This document shows, one piece after another, positions 37,945 to 45,745 of a DNA stretch of 64,000 bases. The stretch's first letter is position 1, and each line of letters begins with the position of its first letter. The DNA is from a virus. The stretch covers positions 1-64,000 of the IMG/VR virus record IMGVR_UViG_3300018005_000012, one strand, 5' to 3'. Position numbers and translations under genes: made by a program. The notes beneath the pieces are model-generated. The model was not told the DNA's origin. It saw nothing but the letters and a program-made list of their open reading frames with translations, and made no database searches.

Positions 37945-39262
37945 GATTCATGGCCTTTATTTGTTCCACATAAGTCTGAGCCTGTTCAATTACATCGTCC
38001 ACAATCTTCTCCAAGTCGCCCACCATCAGAACCTCCACTGCGGCCAATCTTGGCAGATTGTCCACCAGAGCACAATTCAAAGCCCCACCCCGAATGTGAG
38101 GGAAGGAGTGAGCGTAGTGGGCTTTGAGAAAGGATGAGACTTCTATTATCTCACAATTCTCAATCTCCTCAAAAAGCCCTCTCTCATAGACAGGTGTATT
38201 GCAAAAGTCCCGAACCTTGTGATTGAACCAGAACTTCCTCAGAGTCAGGGTTATCCTCTCTTCTAAGGCCCGATAGTCATCAATCAATCCCTTGTGCAAA
38301 TCGCTGTCGTATCCCATATCTTGTAGCGGAGCATAGTCTCCATATGCGAGAATCCCAAACCGTCTCCCCATTGCGTAACTATTTCTGCAAAGGAAGCCGA
38401 GAATATCTCTGAAGACGGAGACATGAGTTCCCTGTAGAGCGAGAGGATTGGCCGTCACTACAAAGGGACACGCACCTGTCACCGATAGTGTTGTGCCACC
38501 GCCAGCCACCGTTGCCCTTCCCGATTCCAGAAAGCCCAACAAGAATCCTGCCATGTTCTCTACCGTCTGGCTCTCAATCTGGTCTATGGCAAGCGGATAG
38601 TATTGCTCATGGAACAAGCCGTAAGCCTTGTCGTCAGTCCACTTGGCCGACCCTAGAAGGGTGTTCTTGGTGGCCTTATCAATCAGTCTACCAGCCAACT
38701 CGAAGAAGGTGCTCTTGCCAGTGTTGGGCGGGGTAATCTGCAACTCGTGAGGCTGATACCTCATGACATAGCCTCTTGGCAGGGTGGCCCTGTTAGCCAA
38801 AACCAGAGCAGGGTCTCTTGTGCAATTGTATTCCATGATGCCCTTGATGAGATTGTTATACTCTTCGGTGGGTTTGTCAGCCACAACATCGAGCCACCTA
38901 CCAAGAGTAGCGTCATTGAACTGATAGTCCGTCCCGAAAACATACATTCCCAAATCGTTCCATTCTTCGAGCCTTGGGTCGCCTCTCTGAATCTTATTCA
39001 TGATGTAACCCTGCTCCTTCAGTTCAAAAATCCCATCTAAATCCTTAATAGTCATCTCAGTGAGAGGTAAGGCAGACTTCTTGCTATGGATAACACTCTT
39101 GGTATCCACGATGTAGATAGGCGGAGTTATCACTGTCGGATAGGCCCGATAGAGTTTGGCCCCAACGGTAATGAAGATTCCGTTGTCAGTCTTCTCAATC
39201 TCCGACTTCTGATAGATGGGTTCGACTTGCTCAAACGTATTGAGCACTTTGTTTTCGGACAA
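37916..39262 (-). CDS. AAA+ replicative helicase (MCM-like), 448 aa
   Basis: Walker A PPNTGKSTFF (178-187), Walker B PLAIDQIES (D227) and sensor 1 PFVVTANP (N272) define an AAA+ core of MCM/SF3-like type. The N-terminal 150 residues probably form the DNA-binding collar. TTG start 30 nt after TTAAATAGG; the sequence ACGAAGGGTAAG precedes the start as at other promoters. It should unwind DNA with the adjacent primase. Confidence 0.75.
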   Translation of the reverse strand: MSENKVLNTFEQVEPIYQKSEIEKTDNGIFITVGAKLYRAYPTVITPPIYIVDTKSVIHSKKSALPLTEMTIKDLDGIFELKEQGYIMNKIQRGDPRLEEWNDLGMYVFGTDYQFNDATLGRWLDVVADKPTEEYNNLIKGIMEYNCTRDPALVLANRATLPRGYVMRYQPHELQITPPNTGKSTFFELAGRLIDKATKNTLLGSAKWTDDKAYGLFHEQYYPLAIDQIESQTVENMAGFLLGFLESGRATVAGGGTTLSVTGACPFVVTANPLALQGTHVSVFRDILGFLCRNSYAMGRRFGILAYGDYAPLQDMGYDSDLHKGLIDDYRALEERITLTLRKFWFNHKVRDFCNTPVYERGLFEEIENCEIIEVSSFLKAHYAHSFPHIRGGALNCALVDNLPRLAAVEVLMVGDLEKIVDDVIEQAQTYVEQIKAMNLDSIKYAIT

Positions 39263-39283
39263 CTACTTACCCTTCGTGAGTAT

Positions 39284-39292
39284 CCTATTTAA
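39284..39292 (-). promoter_or_regulatory. Promoter of the helicase-primase operon
   Basis: TTAAATAGG on the minus strand, 30 nt from the TTG at 39262, with ACGAAGGGTAAG between. Confidence 0.65.
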
Positions 39293-39311
39293 CTGTTCTC
39301 ACCCATAATTC

Positions 39312-39320
39312 TTTAAATAG
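39312..39320 (+). promoter_or_regulatory. Promoter of the 39345 gene
   Basis: TTTAAATAG then GTAGGGTATGG; the ATG at 39345 is 33 nt downstream. Back-to-back with the helicase promoter. Confidence 0.65.
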
Positions 39321-39344
39321 GCCGATTGCGTAGGGTATGGTAGC

Positions 39345-40013
39345 ATGGCAGAGACGGAGAAGCCAGTTGAGAAGCCGACAAAAGAGGCATTGGAAGACCT
39401 TTATCCAGATGTGGATATGCCCCACCTTCAGACTGTCATTCAACTGCTCTATCACACTGGCTATGAGATTGACGACATTGAGAGCATGGATGCCACTCCC
39501 TATGTAAGAGTCTATGTGGGTGGTGAAGAGTGGTTCATCATGAGCGATACTGAGGCCGATGAATATGCCGAAGAGGACGCAGAGAACTTGTTTGACGAGA
39601 TGGAAATGGATGCGTTGCCCGGAGACTGGCCCGACTTCATAATGAACAAAGATGACTTCGATAGTGCTCTGGCTGAAGCCATTCAGAACTACATTGAAAC
39701 CGCTAGAGAGGAGCCGTCCAACGACCCTACAACCTACGATAGCAAACTAGACGAGGAGATGGCCGGAGCCAATACCGCCTCAGAACAGGACTTCGAGGAT
39801 TATCTCACTACTCAATGGGTTCCAGATGGAGACGTTATCCAGTGGTTCATCAGCGAGTATGGCCACGAAGCCTTTAAGGAGACAGCCAATGTTGATACTG
39901 CGGCTCTCGCCAAACACATCATGGAAACAGATGGCAGGGGTTCCATCATCTCTGACTACAATGGAGAAGAGATTGACCTTGGTAAAGGTTACTACGCCTA
40001 CAGATTAGCATAA
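39345..40013 (+). CDS. Acidic phage-type protein, 222 aa
   Basis: Strongly acidic. The stretch EEWFIMSDTEADEYAEED resembles a recurring element of phage hypothetical proteins (W-x-V-x-T-D-x-E-A-D). The C-terminal part VIQWFISEYGHEAF ... ETDGRGSIISDYNG EEID is also typical of such proteins. No biochemical role is known to me; the charge could mimic DNA. Confidence 0.55.
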   Translation: MAETEKPVEKPTKEALEDLYPDVDMPHLQTVIQLLYHTGYEIDDIESMDATPYVRVYVGGEEWFIMSDTEADEYAEEDAENLFDEMEMDALPGDWPDFIMNKDDFDSALAEAIQNYIETAREEPSNDPTTYDSKLDEEMAGANTASEQDFEDYLTTQWVPDGDVIQWFISEYGHEAFKETANVDTAALAKHIMETDGRGSIISDYNGEEIDLGKGYYAYRLA

Positions 40014-40018
40014 AATCC

Positions 40019-40027
40019 TTTTATACC
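40019..40027 (+). promoter_or_regulatory. Promoter of the RecA-like gene
   Basis: TTTTATACC then ACGAAGGGTAGCC, with the ATG at 40048 29 nt away. Confidence 0.65.
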
Positions 40028-40047
40028 CTGCTAACGAAGGGTAGCCT

Positions 40048-41028
40048 ATGAAATTCCTCGAATTAGACGAACCCATGATACCATACATCTGTATGGGAAC
40101 CTGCGGTAAGAAGCAGGCCGGAAAGAGCCTCTACTCTCGTGAGTTGGGCTATAAGATAATCAAAGAAGAGGGGGGCGAAATTCTATGGCTGTCCACCGAA
40201 GAGCCTACTGACTTCATGTTCACCATCGAGATTGAAGAGCATGAGGGGTGGGATAAGGTCTTCGCTAAGAAGTATGGTGTCGAACCTATCGTCCATTGGG
40301 AGTATCTTCCGAATGCGGAAGAGGTCATGCGATACATCGGAGTGGATGGCAGAATCATCATTACTGAGGCAGAACCAGTCGAACCTAAACCTCTGAAAGA
40401 CATAAAGGGAGAGACACCAGAAGCGAGAGCAAAGAGAGAAGAGGAAGTCAAGAAAGCGGCAAACGACAGACAGAAGGGCATCAAGTTGGAGTTCAAGACC
40501 ATTAAGGTGGACACCGACCATTCGCCACTCGCCAAGATGCTGGAAGAGCACGACATCCGTTACATCGTTCTCGACTCCCTTACCACGCCATTCGACCAAC
40601 TCCTAATAGGTGGGAGACAGAACTTCGGCATCAGAGCACAACTTGAGGAAGCCTTCCTGAACACCACTCAACAGTTGGTCGTCAAGAGGGGCAAAGTGAC
40701 CAAAAAGAACATCTACGTCATGACCACCAATCACATCACCAACGACCCAACAGACCGTTTCACAAAACTGATGATTGAAAAGGAGTTAGTAGAGAAGGGT
40801 GGTGGGGCGGTGGGTTACAATCTCAAAGTCCTCTACGGCTTCAAACCAAAGCAAACGCCTCACGGTTCGAGAGAGGTCTGGGTGATAAGGTTCCCCAACC
40901 TACCGGACTATGGCAAGATGTATAACCTACTCATCACCAACAAGGGCTTCACCAAGACATCGAAAGACGAATTGAAGGATGTAAAAGAAGAGCAAAAGGC
41001 TGAGAGAAAAGAAGCGAAAGAAGCATGA
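40048..41028 (+). CDS. RecA/RadA-like P-loop ATPase, 326 aa
   Basis: Walker A GTCGKKQAGKSLYS (20-27) and Walker B RYIVLDSLTTP (D176), with WLSTEEPTDF after strand 2 and VMTTNHITNDP as sensor region, fit the RecA/RadA/KaiC group. A charged insertion (about residues 105-150, Glu/Lys-rich) separates the two halves. Probably a recombination or replication-loading ATPase. It heads the operon ending with DNA polymerase. Confidence 0.75.
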   Translation: MKFLELDEPMIPYICMGTCGKKQAGKSLYSRELGYKIIKEEGGEILWLSTEEPTDFMFTIEIEEHEGWDKVFAKKYGVEPIVHWEYLPNAEEVMRYIGVDGRIIITEAEPVEPKPLKDIKGETPEARAKREEEVKKAANDRQKGIKLEFKTIKVDTDHSPLAKMLEEHDIRYIVLDSLTTPFDQLLIGGRQNFGIRAQLEEAFLNTTQQLVVKRGKVTKKNIYVMTTNHITNDPTDRFTKLMIEKELVEKGGGAVGYNLKVLYGFKPKQTPHGSREVWVIRFPNLPDYGKMYNLLITNKGFTKTSKDELKDVKEEQKAERKEAKEA

Positions 41029-41180
41029 CTCAATTAGCCAATGAAAAGGAGTTGGAAAAGGCACGAGAGTCATCAGTAGAGTTGTTGGATAGAGAGGCTC
41101 GTCTCCAACTTCTAAAGGACAACCTAAACGAAATCAAAAGGAGAGTAGAAATAAGACATGAGCAACTTAGACAAGTTTAA
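41025..41180 (+). CDS. LANQxEL-motif coiled-coil peptide, 51 aa
   Basis: Starts MTQLANEKELEKARESSVE, a variant of the shared N-terminal motif with one extra residue, then continues as a charged helix (LLKDNLNEIKRRVEIRHEQL). ATGA overlap with the RecA-like gene and a 23-nt overlap with the next gene. Confidence 0.6.
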   Translation: MTQLANEKELEKARESSVELLDREARLQLLKDNLNEIKRRVEIRHEQLRQV

Positions 41181-41559
41181 TACAGCCAACTTCAAGGCCC
41201 AATTCCATACGGAAGGGGAATACACCGGAAGCGGAGACATGGGCGGCAGTTACGAGTATATCGCCAAACTCCTGCTCAATCCTGTATCGGATGGTCGGAA
41301 CAGACTCCTATGGTTGGTTCTGGCTCCCTATGCTGTATCCATCCTCAAACTGGATAGAGAGAAGGCCATAGACTTGGTGACAGAATACATAAAAGCCTGT
41401 CACGAACTCAAACCCTGTCAGGATGTGATTGATAAGGTGGAGCAATATGTGGACAATGCGGCAAACGTGGAGAACGGATTAAAGCCGCCTCACTTGGATA
41501 CTCTCCAACAGAGCGACCCAGAACTATATGAGATAGTTCAAGAGGCGATTAGAGAATGA
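41158..41559 (+). CDS. Hypothetical helical protein, 133 aa
   Basis: Mostly helical (AKLLLNPVSDGRNRLLWLV, KAIDLVTEYIKACHELKP). Archaeal replication operons sometimes carry small helical primase-associated proteins, and this one lies between RecA-like and polymerase genes, but no family is recognised. ATGA overlap downstream. Confidence 0.6.
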   Translation: MSNLDKFNTANFKAQFHTEGEYTGSGDMGGSYEYIAKLLLNPVSDGRNRLLWLVLAPYAVSILKLDREKAIDLVTEYIKACHELKPCQDVIDKVEQYVDNAANVENGLKPPHLDTLQQSDPELYEIVQEAIRE

Positions 41560-41744
41560 GTCTAGCCAATGAGGAACAACTTTTAGAAGCGAAGTTCGAG
41601 TCCTTCATACCATTTCGTCCTTTGCTTTTGGATGAACACAAAGCAATTTTTGTAATGATTAACTCAAAGGTAGTTGACGATTGGTTTGTGCTGACCGTTA
41701 AATTGACTAATGGAGACACAATAGTATTTGGTGAGATGAGATGA
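41556..41744 (+). CDS. LANQxEL-motif small protein, 62 aa
   Basis: MSLANEEQLLEAKFESF, then a beta-rich body (IFVMINSKVVDDWFVLTVKL) resembling a small beta barrel. ATGA overlaps on both sides. Unknown function. Confidence 0.65.
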   Translation: MSLANEEQLLEAKFESFIPFRPLLLDEHKAIFVMINSKVVDDWFVLTVKLTNGDTIVFGEMR

Positions 41745-41890
41745 GTCTAGCCAACCAACAGGAACTTGATGAGACCAGAGAACCGTGGTGGTCACACTTG
41801 GATTCTACAACCTACGCATCAATAACGATTCCAACTTGTATGTATGGGATGCCCCGTATCCATGTCTCAAGAGAGGCGATTTCAGAATGA
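41741..41890 (+). pseudogene. LANQxEL start with body in a different frame, 49 aa
   Basis: Begins MSLANQQELDETREPWW, the shared motif, in an ATGA overlap with the previous gene. It then runs in a frame that gives no recognisable domain and stops at 41890. The conserved-looking body is in the -1 frame from about 41785. Either a frameshifted gene, a programmed shift, or a sequence error. Confidence 0.5.
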
Positions 41891-42081
41891 TTCCCTTCTA
41901 TCTCTTAGTCAATCAAGTGGAACTTGCTCGTGCAAAACACGCCAAGTGCCCTAGTAAGCACTCGTGGAATTTAGAGATTGATACTTGCAAAGACTGTGGA
42001 ATCTTGAGAGAAGAATACGAGGACTTCATCGTTGCAAAACTTACCTTAAGAGAGGCGTTTGGAATTGATACCATTCGATAG
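41785..42081 (+). CDS. Zinc-ribbon protein, up to 98 aa, probably the body of the preceding LANQxEL gene
   Basis: Contains CPSKHSWNLEIDTCKDCGIL, a zinc-ribbon-like module, after an aromatic beta-rich part (LGFYNLRINNDSNLYVWDAP). The only upstream start in this frame is GTG 41785 inside the 41741 frame. Joining the two frames by a -1 shift near CCGTGGTGGTC would give an ordinary LANQxEL zinc protein. Overlaps the polymerase start by 23 nt. Confidence 0.55.
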   Translation: MVVTLGFYNLRINNDSNLYVWDAPYPCLKRGDFRMIPFYLLVNQVELARAKHAKCPSKHSWNLEIDTCKDCGILREEYEDFIVAKLTLREAFGIDTIR

Positions 42082-44173
42082 TGCGACCTATACCACACAG
42101 AACGGGAAGGTCAAGATGAAGGTCTATAGGAATGGAGAGGTCGAACTCATAGACCCCACACCCATGCCCTACTGTTACGCCCCGGCCAAGTATGAGATTC
42201 AGACGCAAGCCAAGATGACGAGAACAGACTTCAGGACTTTCGATACGGGAGAGGGCGTGAAGAGATACACCTTCCCACAGCCTATGAACGTAAAGGCGTT
42301 CCGTTCATTCCAAGAGGCGAAGGGCATTCCTATCTATGAAGCCGACAAAAAGTATGTTGGAGTTTGGATGGCAGACAATGAGTTCGTATGCGATGACTAT
42401 CCTAACCAAGCCGCATGGGACACAGAAGAAGACGACTCGAAAGCCAAGCCCGACCCAGAGACGGCCAACGTTCCAATCACAGCCATAGGCATAGTCTATA
42501 AGGGCCAGAGGTATGCGTGGACTGGTATAGAGAAGGAGATTCTTAAGGGGGCAGTGGACTTCATAGTGGAGAACAAGATTCATATGTTGAAGGGTTGGAA
42601 CACCCACTTCTGGGACGTTCCTTTCTTCGCCAAACGACTGGCCTTTGCGGGTATCAAATTCGACTTCAGTTCCGTCAGGTTCCTAGACTTAGCCCTCTGC
42701 TATCGTTTCATGGAAAAGAACTTCCGAAGTCAGTGGTCGTTGGAGAAGGTAGGCAGACGACTGTTCAATGAGCAGAAGCCCTTCGTCAATACCAGACTCA
42801 GCACCCTACCGCCAGAGCAACTAAAGGAGAGGGTGTTGTGGGATGCGGAGATGACTAATAGGATAGACGATAAGAAGGGGTATACTGGGGTGGCTACACA
42901 ACTGGCCAAGCAGAGCCATATCTTTCCAGACCAGATATTCGGAATCCACCCCCTCAAGAAGTCCATCACCATTACTCCTGTCTTAGACCAATACTTTCTG
43001 CGGTATGCCCATAAGATTAACTATGTATTACCATGTAAGTCGGGGTATAAGCAGAGGCCAAAATATACAGGAGCATGGGTCGAAGTCTTCGAGCAAGGGT
43101 TCTTTGAGGATGTGCTACAGTATGATGTAGACTCCCTATATCCCAACATCATCCTAGCGTATAAGTTGGCCCCATTGAACAGGTTCGAGTTGGTGGAACC
43201 TATCGTCAAAGACCTGCTTGCTGGCAAGCGAAACGCTAAAGACGAGGTAGAGAGATGGGCTATGAAAATCACGGTCAATGCCCTGTATGGTCTCTTCGCT
43301 AGTTCTTACTACAGATTTAAGGCCGTAGAGGTGGCAGATGCTATAACCTACCACGGAAGGGACATCGTTACCCATACAGCAGAGTTCCTAAGAAGTATGG
43401 GTTATACGGTCTACTACATAGATACGGACTCTTGCTTCGTGAAGGGTAAGTTCGATGAGGCGGAGACTATAAGAGACCTGATGAACACTTATATTCAGAG
43501 GACATACAACGTGGACAATATCAAGTTCGGGTTGGAGAACGATTGGAGGCTGCTCGGATTCCCAAGAGGAGCCAAAGGAGAGAAGACCAAGAAGCGTTAC
43601 TATGGTATAGTCCATGTCAACAAGAAGGGTGAAGTGGTGGACAAGTTTGAAGAGGCTGGCATGGAAGGGTTGCGTGGAGATTGGTGCGAGTTGGCGAGGA
43701 ACGTGCAAGACGCAATCAAGAGGTTCCAAGTCACAAAGGTTCCGAAGGAGAAGATGCTTGAGTTCTATGAGGATACGAAAGTCAACTTATACAAAGGACT
43801 CTACGACCCCCTTCTGGTTATGGAGAAACATATGGGGAAGGATGTCTCAGAGTATGGTCAAATGAAGAAGGATGAGAAGACGGGGAAGATAAGAAAGATG
43901 CCCACCCCACAACACGTTAAGGCTTTGCGAGATGCGATGGAACATGGATGGGTTCCCAACGATATGGTTCAGTATGGTGTGGTTCAATACTATATGTGTA
44001 GAGGAGCCATACCCAAACTGGTCAATCTAGTGAAGCAGGGTGAGATAGACTATGCTTGGTATTGTAGTCACCAGATAGACCCCATAGTGTGGAGACTTGG
44101 CCTCATCGAAGAGATGACCAAGTATAAGAAGGAGAAGGTTCAGCCATCAGACCAAACAACTCTTGTTTCTTGA
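42059..44173 (+). CDS. polB: Family B DNA polymerase, 704 aa
   Basis: Exonuclease motifs: AAWDTEEDD (D121, E123) and GWNTHFWDVPFF (N181-D186). Polymerase motifs: A QYDVDSLYPNII (D356), B KITVNALYGLFAS (403-411) and C YYIDTDSCF (D455, D457), with a KKRYYG motif later. So both proofreading and synthesis are intact. At 704 residues it is short for cellular PolB, as usual in viruses. TTG start overlapping the preceding gene; it converges with an HNH gene at 44147. It should replicate the viral genome with the primase and helicase. Confidence 0.95.
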   Translation: MELIPFDSATYTTQNGKVKMKVYRNGEVELIDPTPMPYCYAPAKYEIQTQAKMTRTDFRTFDTGEGVKRYTFPQPMNVKAFRSFQEAKGIPIYEADKKYVGVWMADNEFVCDDYPNQAAWDTEEDDSKAKPDPETANVPITAIGIVYKGQRYAWTGIEKEILKGAVDFIVENKIHMLKGWNTHFWDVPFFAKRLAFAGIKFDFSSVRFLDLALCYRFMEKNFRSQWSLEKVGRRLFNEQKPFVNTRLSTLPPEQLKERVLWDAEMTNRIDDKKGYTGVATQLAKQSHIFPDQIFGIHPLKKSITITPVLDQYFLRYAHKINYVLPCKSGYKQRPKYTGAWVEVFEQGFFEDVLQYDVDSLYPNIILAYKLAPLNRFELVEPIVKDLLAGKRNAKDEVERWAMKITVNALYGLFASSYYRFKAVEVADAITYHGRDIVTHTAEFLRSMGYTVYYIDTDSCFVKGKFDEAETIRDLMNTYIQRTYNVDNIKFGLENDWRLLGFPRGAKGEKTKKRYYGIVHVNKKGEVVDKFEEAGMEGLRGDWCELARNVQDAIKRFQVTKVPKEKMLEFYEDTKVNLYKGLYDPLLVMEKHMGKDVSEYGQMKKDEKTGKIRKMPTPQHVKALRDAMEHGWVPNDMVQYGVVQYYMCRGAIPKLVNLVKQGEIDYAWYCSHQIDPIVWRLGLIEEMTKYKKEKVQPSDQTTLVS

Positions 44174-44548
44174 AGCACGAATCTCCTTCTTTACCGATGC
44201 TTTCACAAATTGACAACTCATACAAAGCACTTGAACATCTTCGGGATAGTTATTGGTCTTAAGCCAACGATAAAGAGCAGTCCCACTTCGATAGACATTG
44301 GCTCTTTGTATTTTGCCATCACCATTAATATGGTCAATCGAAAGTGCTCGTGAATCGTGAACAGGACATAATCCCTTGTGCCAACAATCTTCGCCTTGAC
44401 ACATACAATGGGGCGGATTGGTTCCAGAATAGTGGACAAGAACTTCAAACTTCAATTGATGATGGATTTTCTGTTGAAGTAACTTATGTTTGACATACTG
44501 CTCTGGCTTCTTTTTCCAATATTCTTTCATCTGCTCATAGGTAGTCAA
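44147..44548 (-). CDS. HNH endonuclease, 133 aa (family 1)
   Basis: HCMCQGEDCWHKGLCPVHDS then ALSIDHINGDGKIQR (D-H) and WLKTNNYPEDVQVLCMSC. The same I-D-H-I ... WLI-K-x-N-x-P ... Q-V-L-C-x-x-C pattern occurs in the genes at 55443 and 57755. A free-standing homing endonuclease. TTG start 31 nt after TTTATAAG (near 44572-44579). Confidence 0.8.
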   Translation of the reverse strand: MTTYEQMKEYWKKKPEQYVKHKLLQQKIHHQLKFEVLVHYSGTNPPHCMCQGEDCWHKGLCPVHDSRALSIDHINGDGKIQRANVYRSGTALYRWLKTNNYPEDVQVLCMSCQFVKASVKKEIRASRNKSCLV

Positions 44549-44581
44549 CGGTATCTCTATAAGATTGCTTTCTTATAAACA

Positions 44582-44839
44582 TTACTTGTAAGCAGTAGGT
44601 AGTGGTGTATCGCCTTCTTTCTCCATACGGTCATTTACTTCCTTAATGAAAGAATCGAAATTATGGGCATTGAGAAGAGTCATCTCCAAGTCAGACTTGT
44701 AGTTGGCCATTATCACACTCATCTTCCTGCTCTGGTCTTTGATGATGCCAAAGCACCCTACTAGGAGAAGGGTATCAATGAGAGTAATCGCACCGAACAG
44801 AACTAGAAGAGCCACAGTGATTAAGTCCAATTTAAACAC
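44582..44839 (-). CDS. Membrane-anchored helical protein, about 85 aa
   Basis: One long hydrophobic segment (LITVALLVLFGAITLIDTLL) near the N-terminus, then a charged helical tail. Start uncertain: ATG 44884, GTG 44839 or TTG 44830; 44839 avoids most of the overlap with the neighbouring gene. Function unknown. Confidence 0.5.
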   Translation of the reverse strand: MFKLDLITVALLVLFGAITLIDTLLLVGCFGIIKDQSRKMSVIMANYKSDLEMTLLNAHNFDSFIKEVNDRMEKEGDTPLPTAYK

Positions 44840-45269
44840 CCTTGCATTGGAGCCACCACTCCATTGCTTTATTGTTAATCTCATCCATTCTCCATCCCGT
44901 TCTCAGATTATGTCTCACATCATTATGTAGACTTGAAGGAATGTAGATGGCAACAGATGGAGTCACATGATGAAGATGTGCTCCTTCAAAGGACTTATTT
45001 AGAATGAAATCGGTAGGAAGGTCACGTTCCCTTCTATCCTTATAAAGCCGTCCCTTCTCTGGATGCTCTCTTGCCCATTTTCGCTTATAGCCCAAAACCT
45101 TCTCTCGGTTAAAACTTTGCCATTTGGCAACCACTTTCTTAGAACAAGACTTACATACAAACTGAGGAGAAGATGTCCCACGGTCATTGTGAAACGTCCA
45201 ATAGAAGTCGGTAAGAGGCTTAATCTGATGACAAGCATTACACTCTTTAGGGTCAGACGATTTGTTCAA
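44832..45269 (-). CDS. HNH-like endonuclease, 145 aa
   Basis: An N-terminal zinc element ECNACHQIKPLTDFYWTFH ... CKSCSKK, a Lys/Arg-rich helical middle and a C-terminal AHLHHVTPSVAIYIPSSLHN segment that resembles an HNH active-site hairpin (H-H, N). TATA-like TTATATAC about 34 nt upstream of the TTG start. Probably another mobile endonuclease. Confidence 0.6.
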   Translation of the reverse strand: MNKSSDPKECNACHQIKPLTDFYWTFHNDRGTSSPQFVCKSCSKKVVAKWQSFNREKVLGYKRKWAREHPEKGRLYKDRRERDLPTDFILNKSFEGAHLHHVTPSVAIYIPSSLHNDVRHNLRTGWRMDEINNKAMEWWLQCKGV

Positions 45270-45312
45270 GGTATAGGGTATATCCCTTCTTCGGAGTATA
45301 TAAGGATTCTAA

Positions 45313-45702
45313 TCAGGTAGGGAGATTGTAGGTCTCGGTCATAGTCACATCTACAACATAGTAGAAGGGTTGGCCACCCTCATGTTTCGTTCCTATCTGT
45401 GTAATCCTAACCAGATGTCCAACGCTTTCTACATCTATTAGAAGTTGGTCTTGTGATTGCATCCCCGCAAGCAGAGTTTCGATGTCCTCGTGACCAGTGA
45501 AGTCTTGCGGAACCGCTATCTCCATGTTGTATTCGGCATTGTAAGCACCCACTATAAGAGAGACATCTGAGAAGGCTTGGACTCGTGAATAGGTCTTGAG
45601 TTTGGCCTTTCTCGACTCATCAAAACTGACAACCTCTAAGTTTATCGGAACTCCCAATGGAGTTCCTGTAGGACTAGCAGGCACAAGTGTAATCTGTGTC
45701 AT
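45313..45702 (-). CDS. Tail-associated protein, 129 aa
   Basis: Beta-rich sequence beginning TQITLVPASPTGTPLGVPIN and ending in paired strands (PFYYVVDVTMTETYNL), of the kind seen in small baseplate or tail-completion proteins. Last gene of the tail module, with its own TTAAATAG promoter 30 nt upstream. Assignment rests mainly on position. Confidence 0.5.
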   Translation of the reverse strand: MTQITLVPASPTGTPLGVPINLEVVSFDESRKAKLKTYSRVQAFSDVSLIVGAYNAEYNMEIAVPQDFTGHEDIETLLAGMQSQDQLLIDVESVGHLVRITQIGTKHEGGQPFYYVVDVTMTETYNLPT

Positions 45703-45745
45703 CGAGTAATGAAGGAGCGAAGTTCTATTTAACTCTATTGAGCCT

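Noticed and set aside
41741-41890. The 49-aa frame as a complete normal gene
   Set aside because: Only the first 17 residues look conserved; the rest has no domain, while the alternative frame encodes a zinc ribbon.
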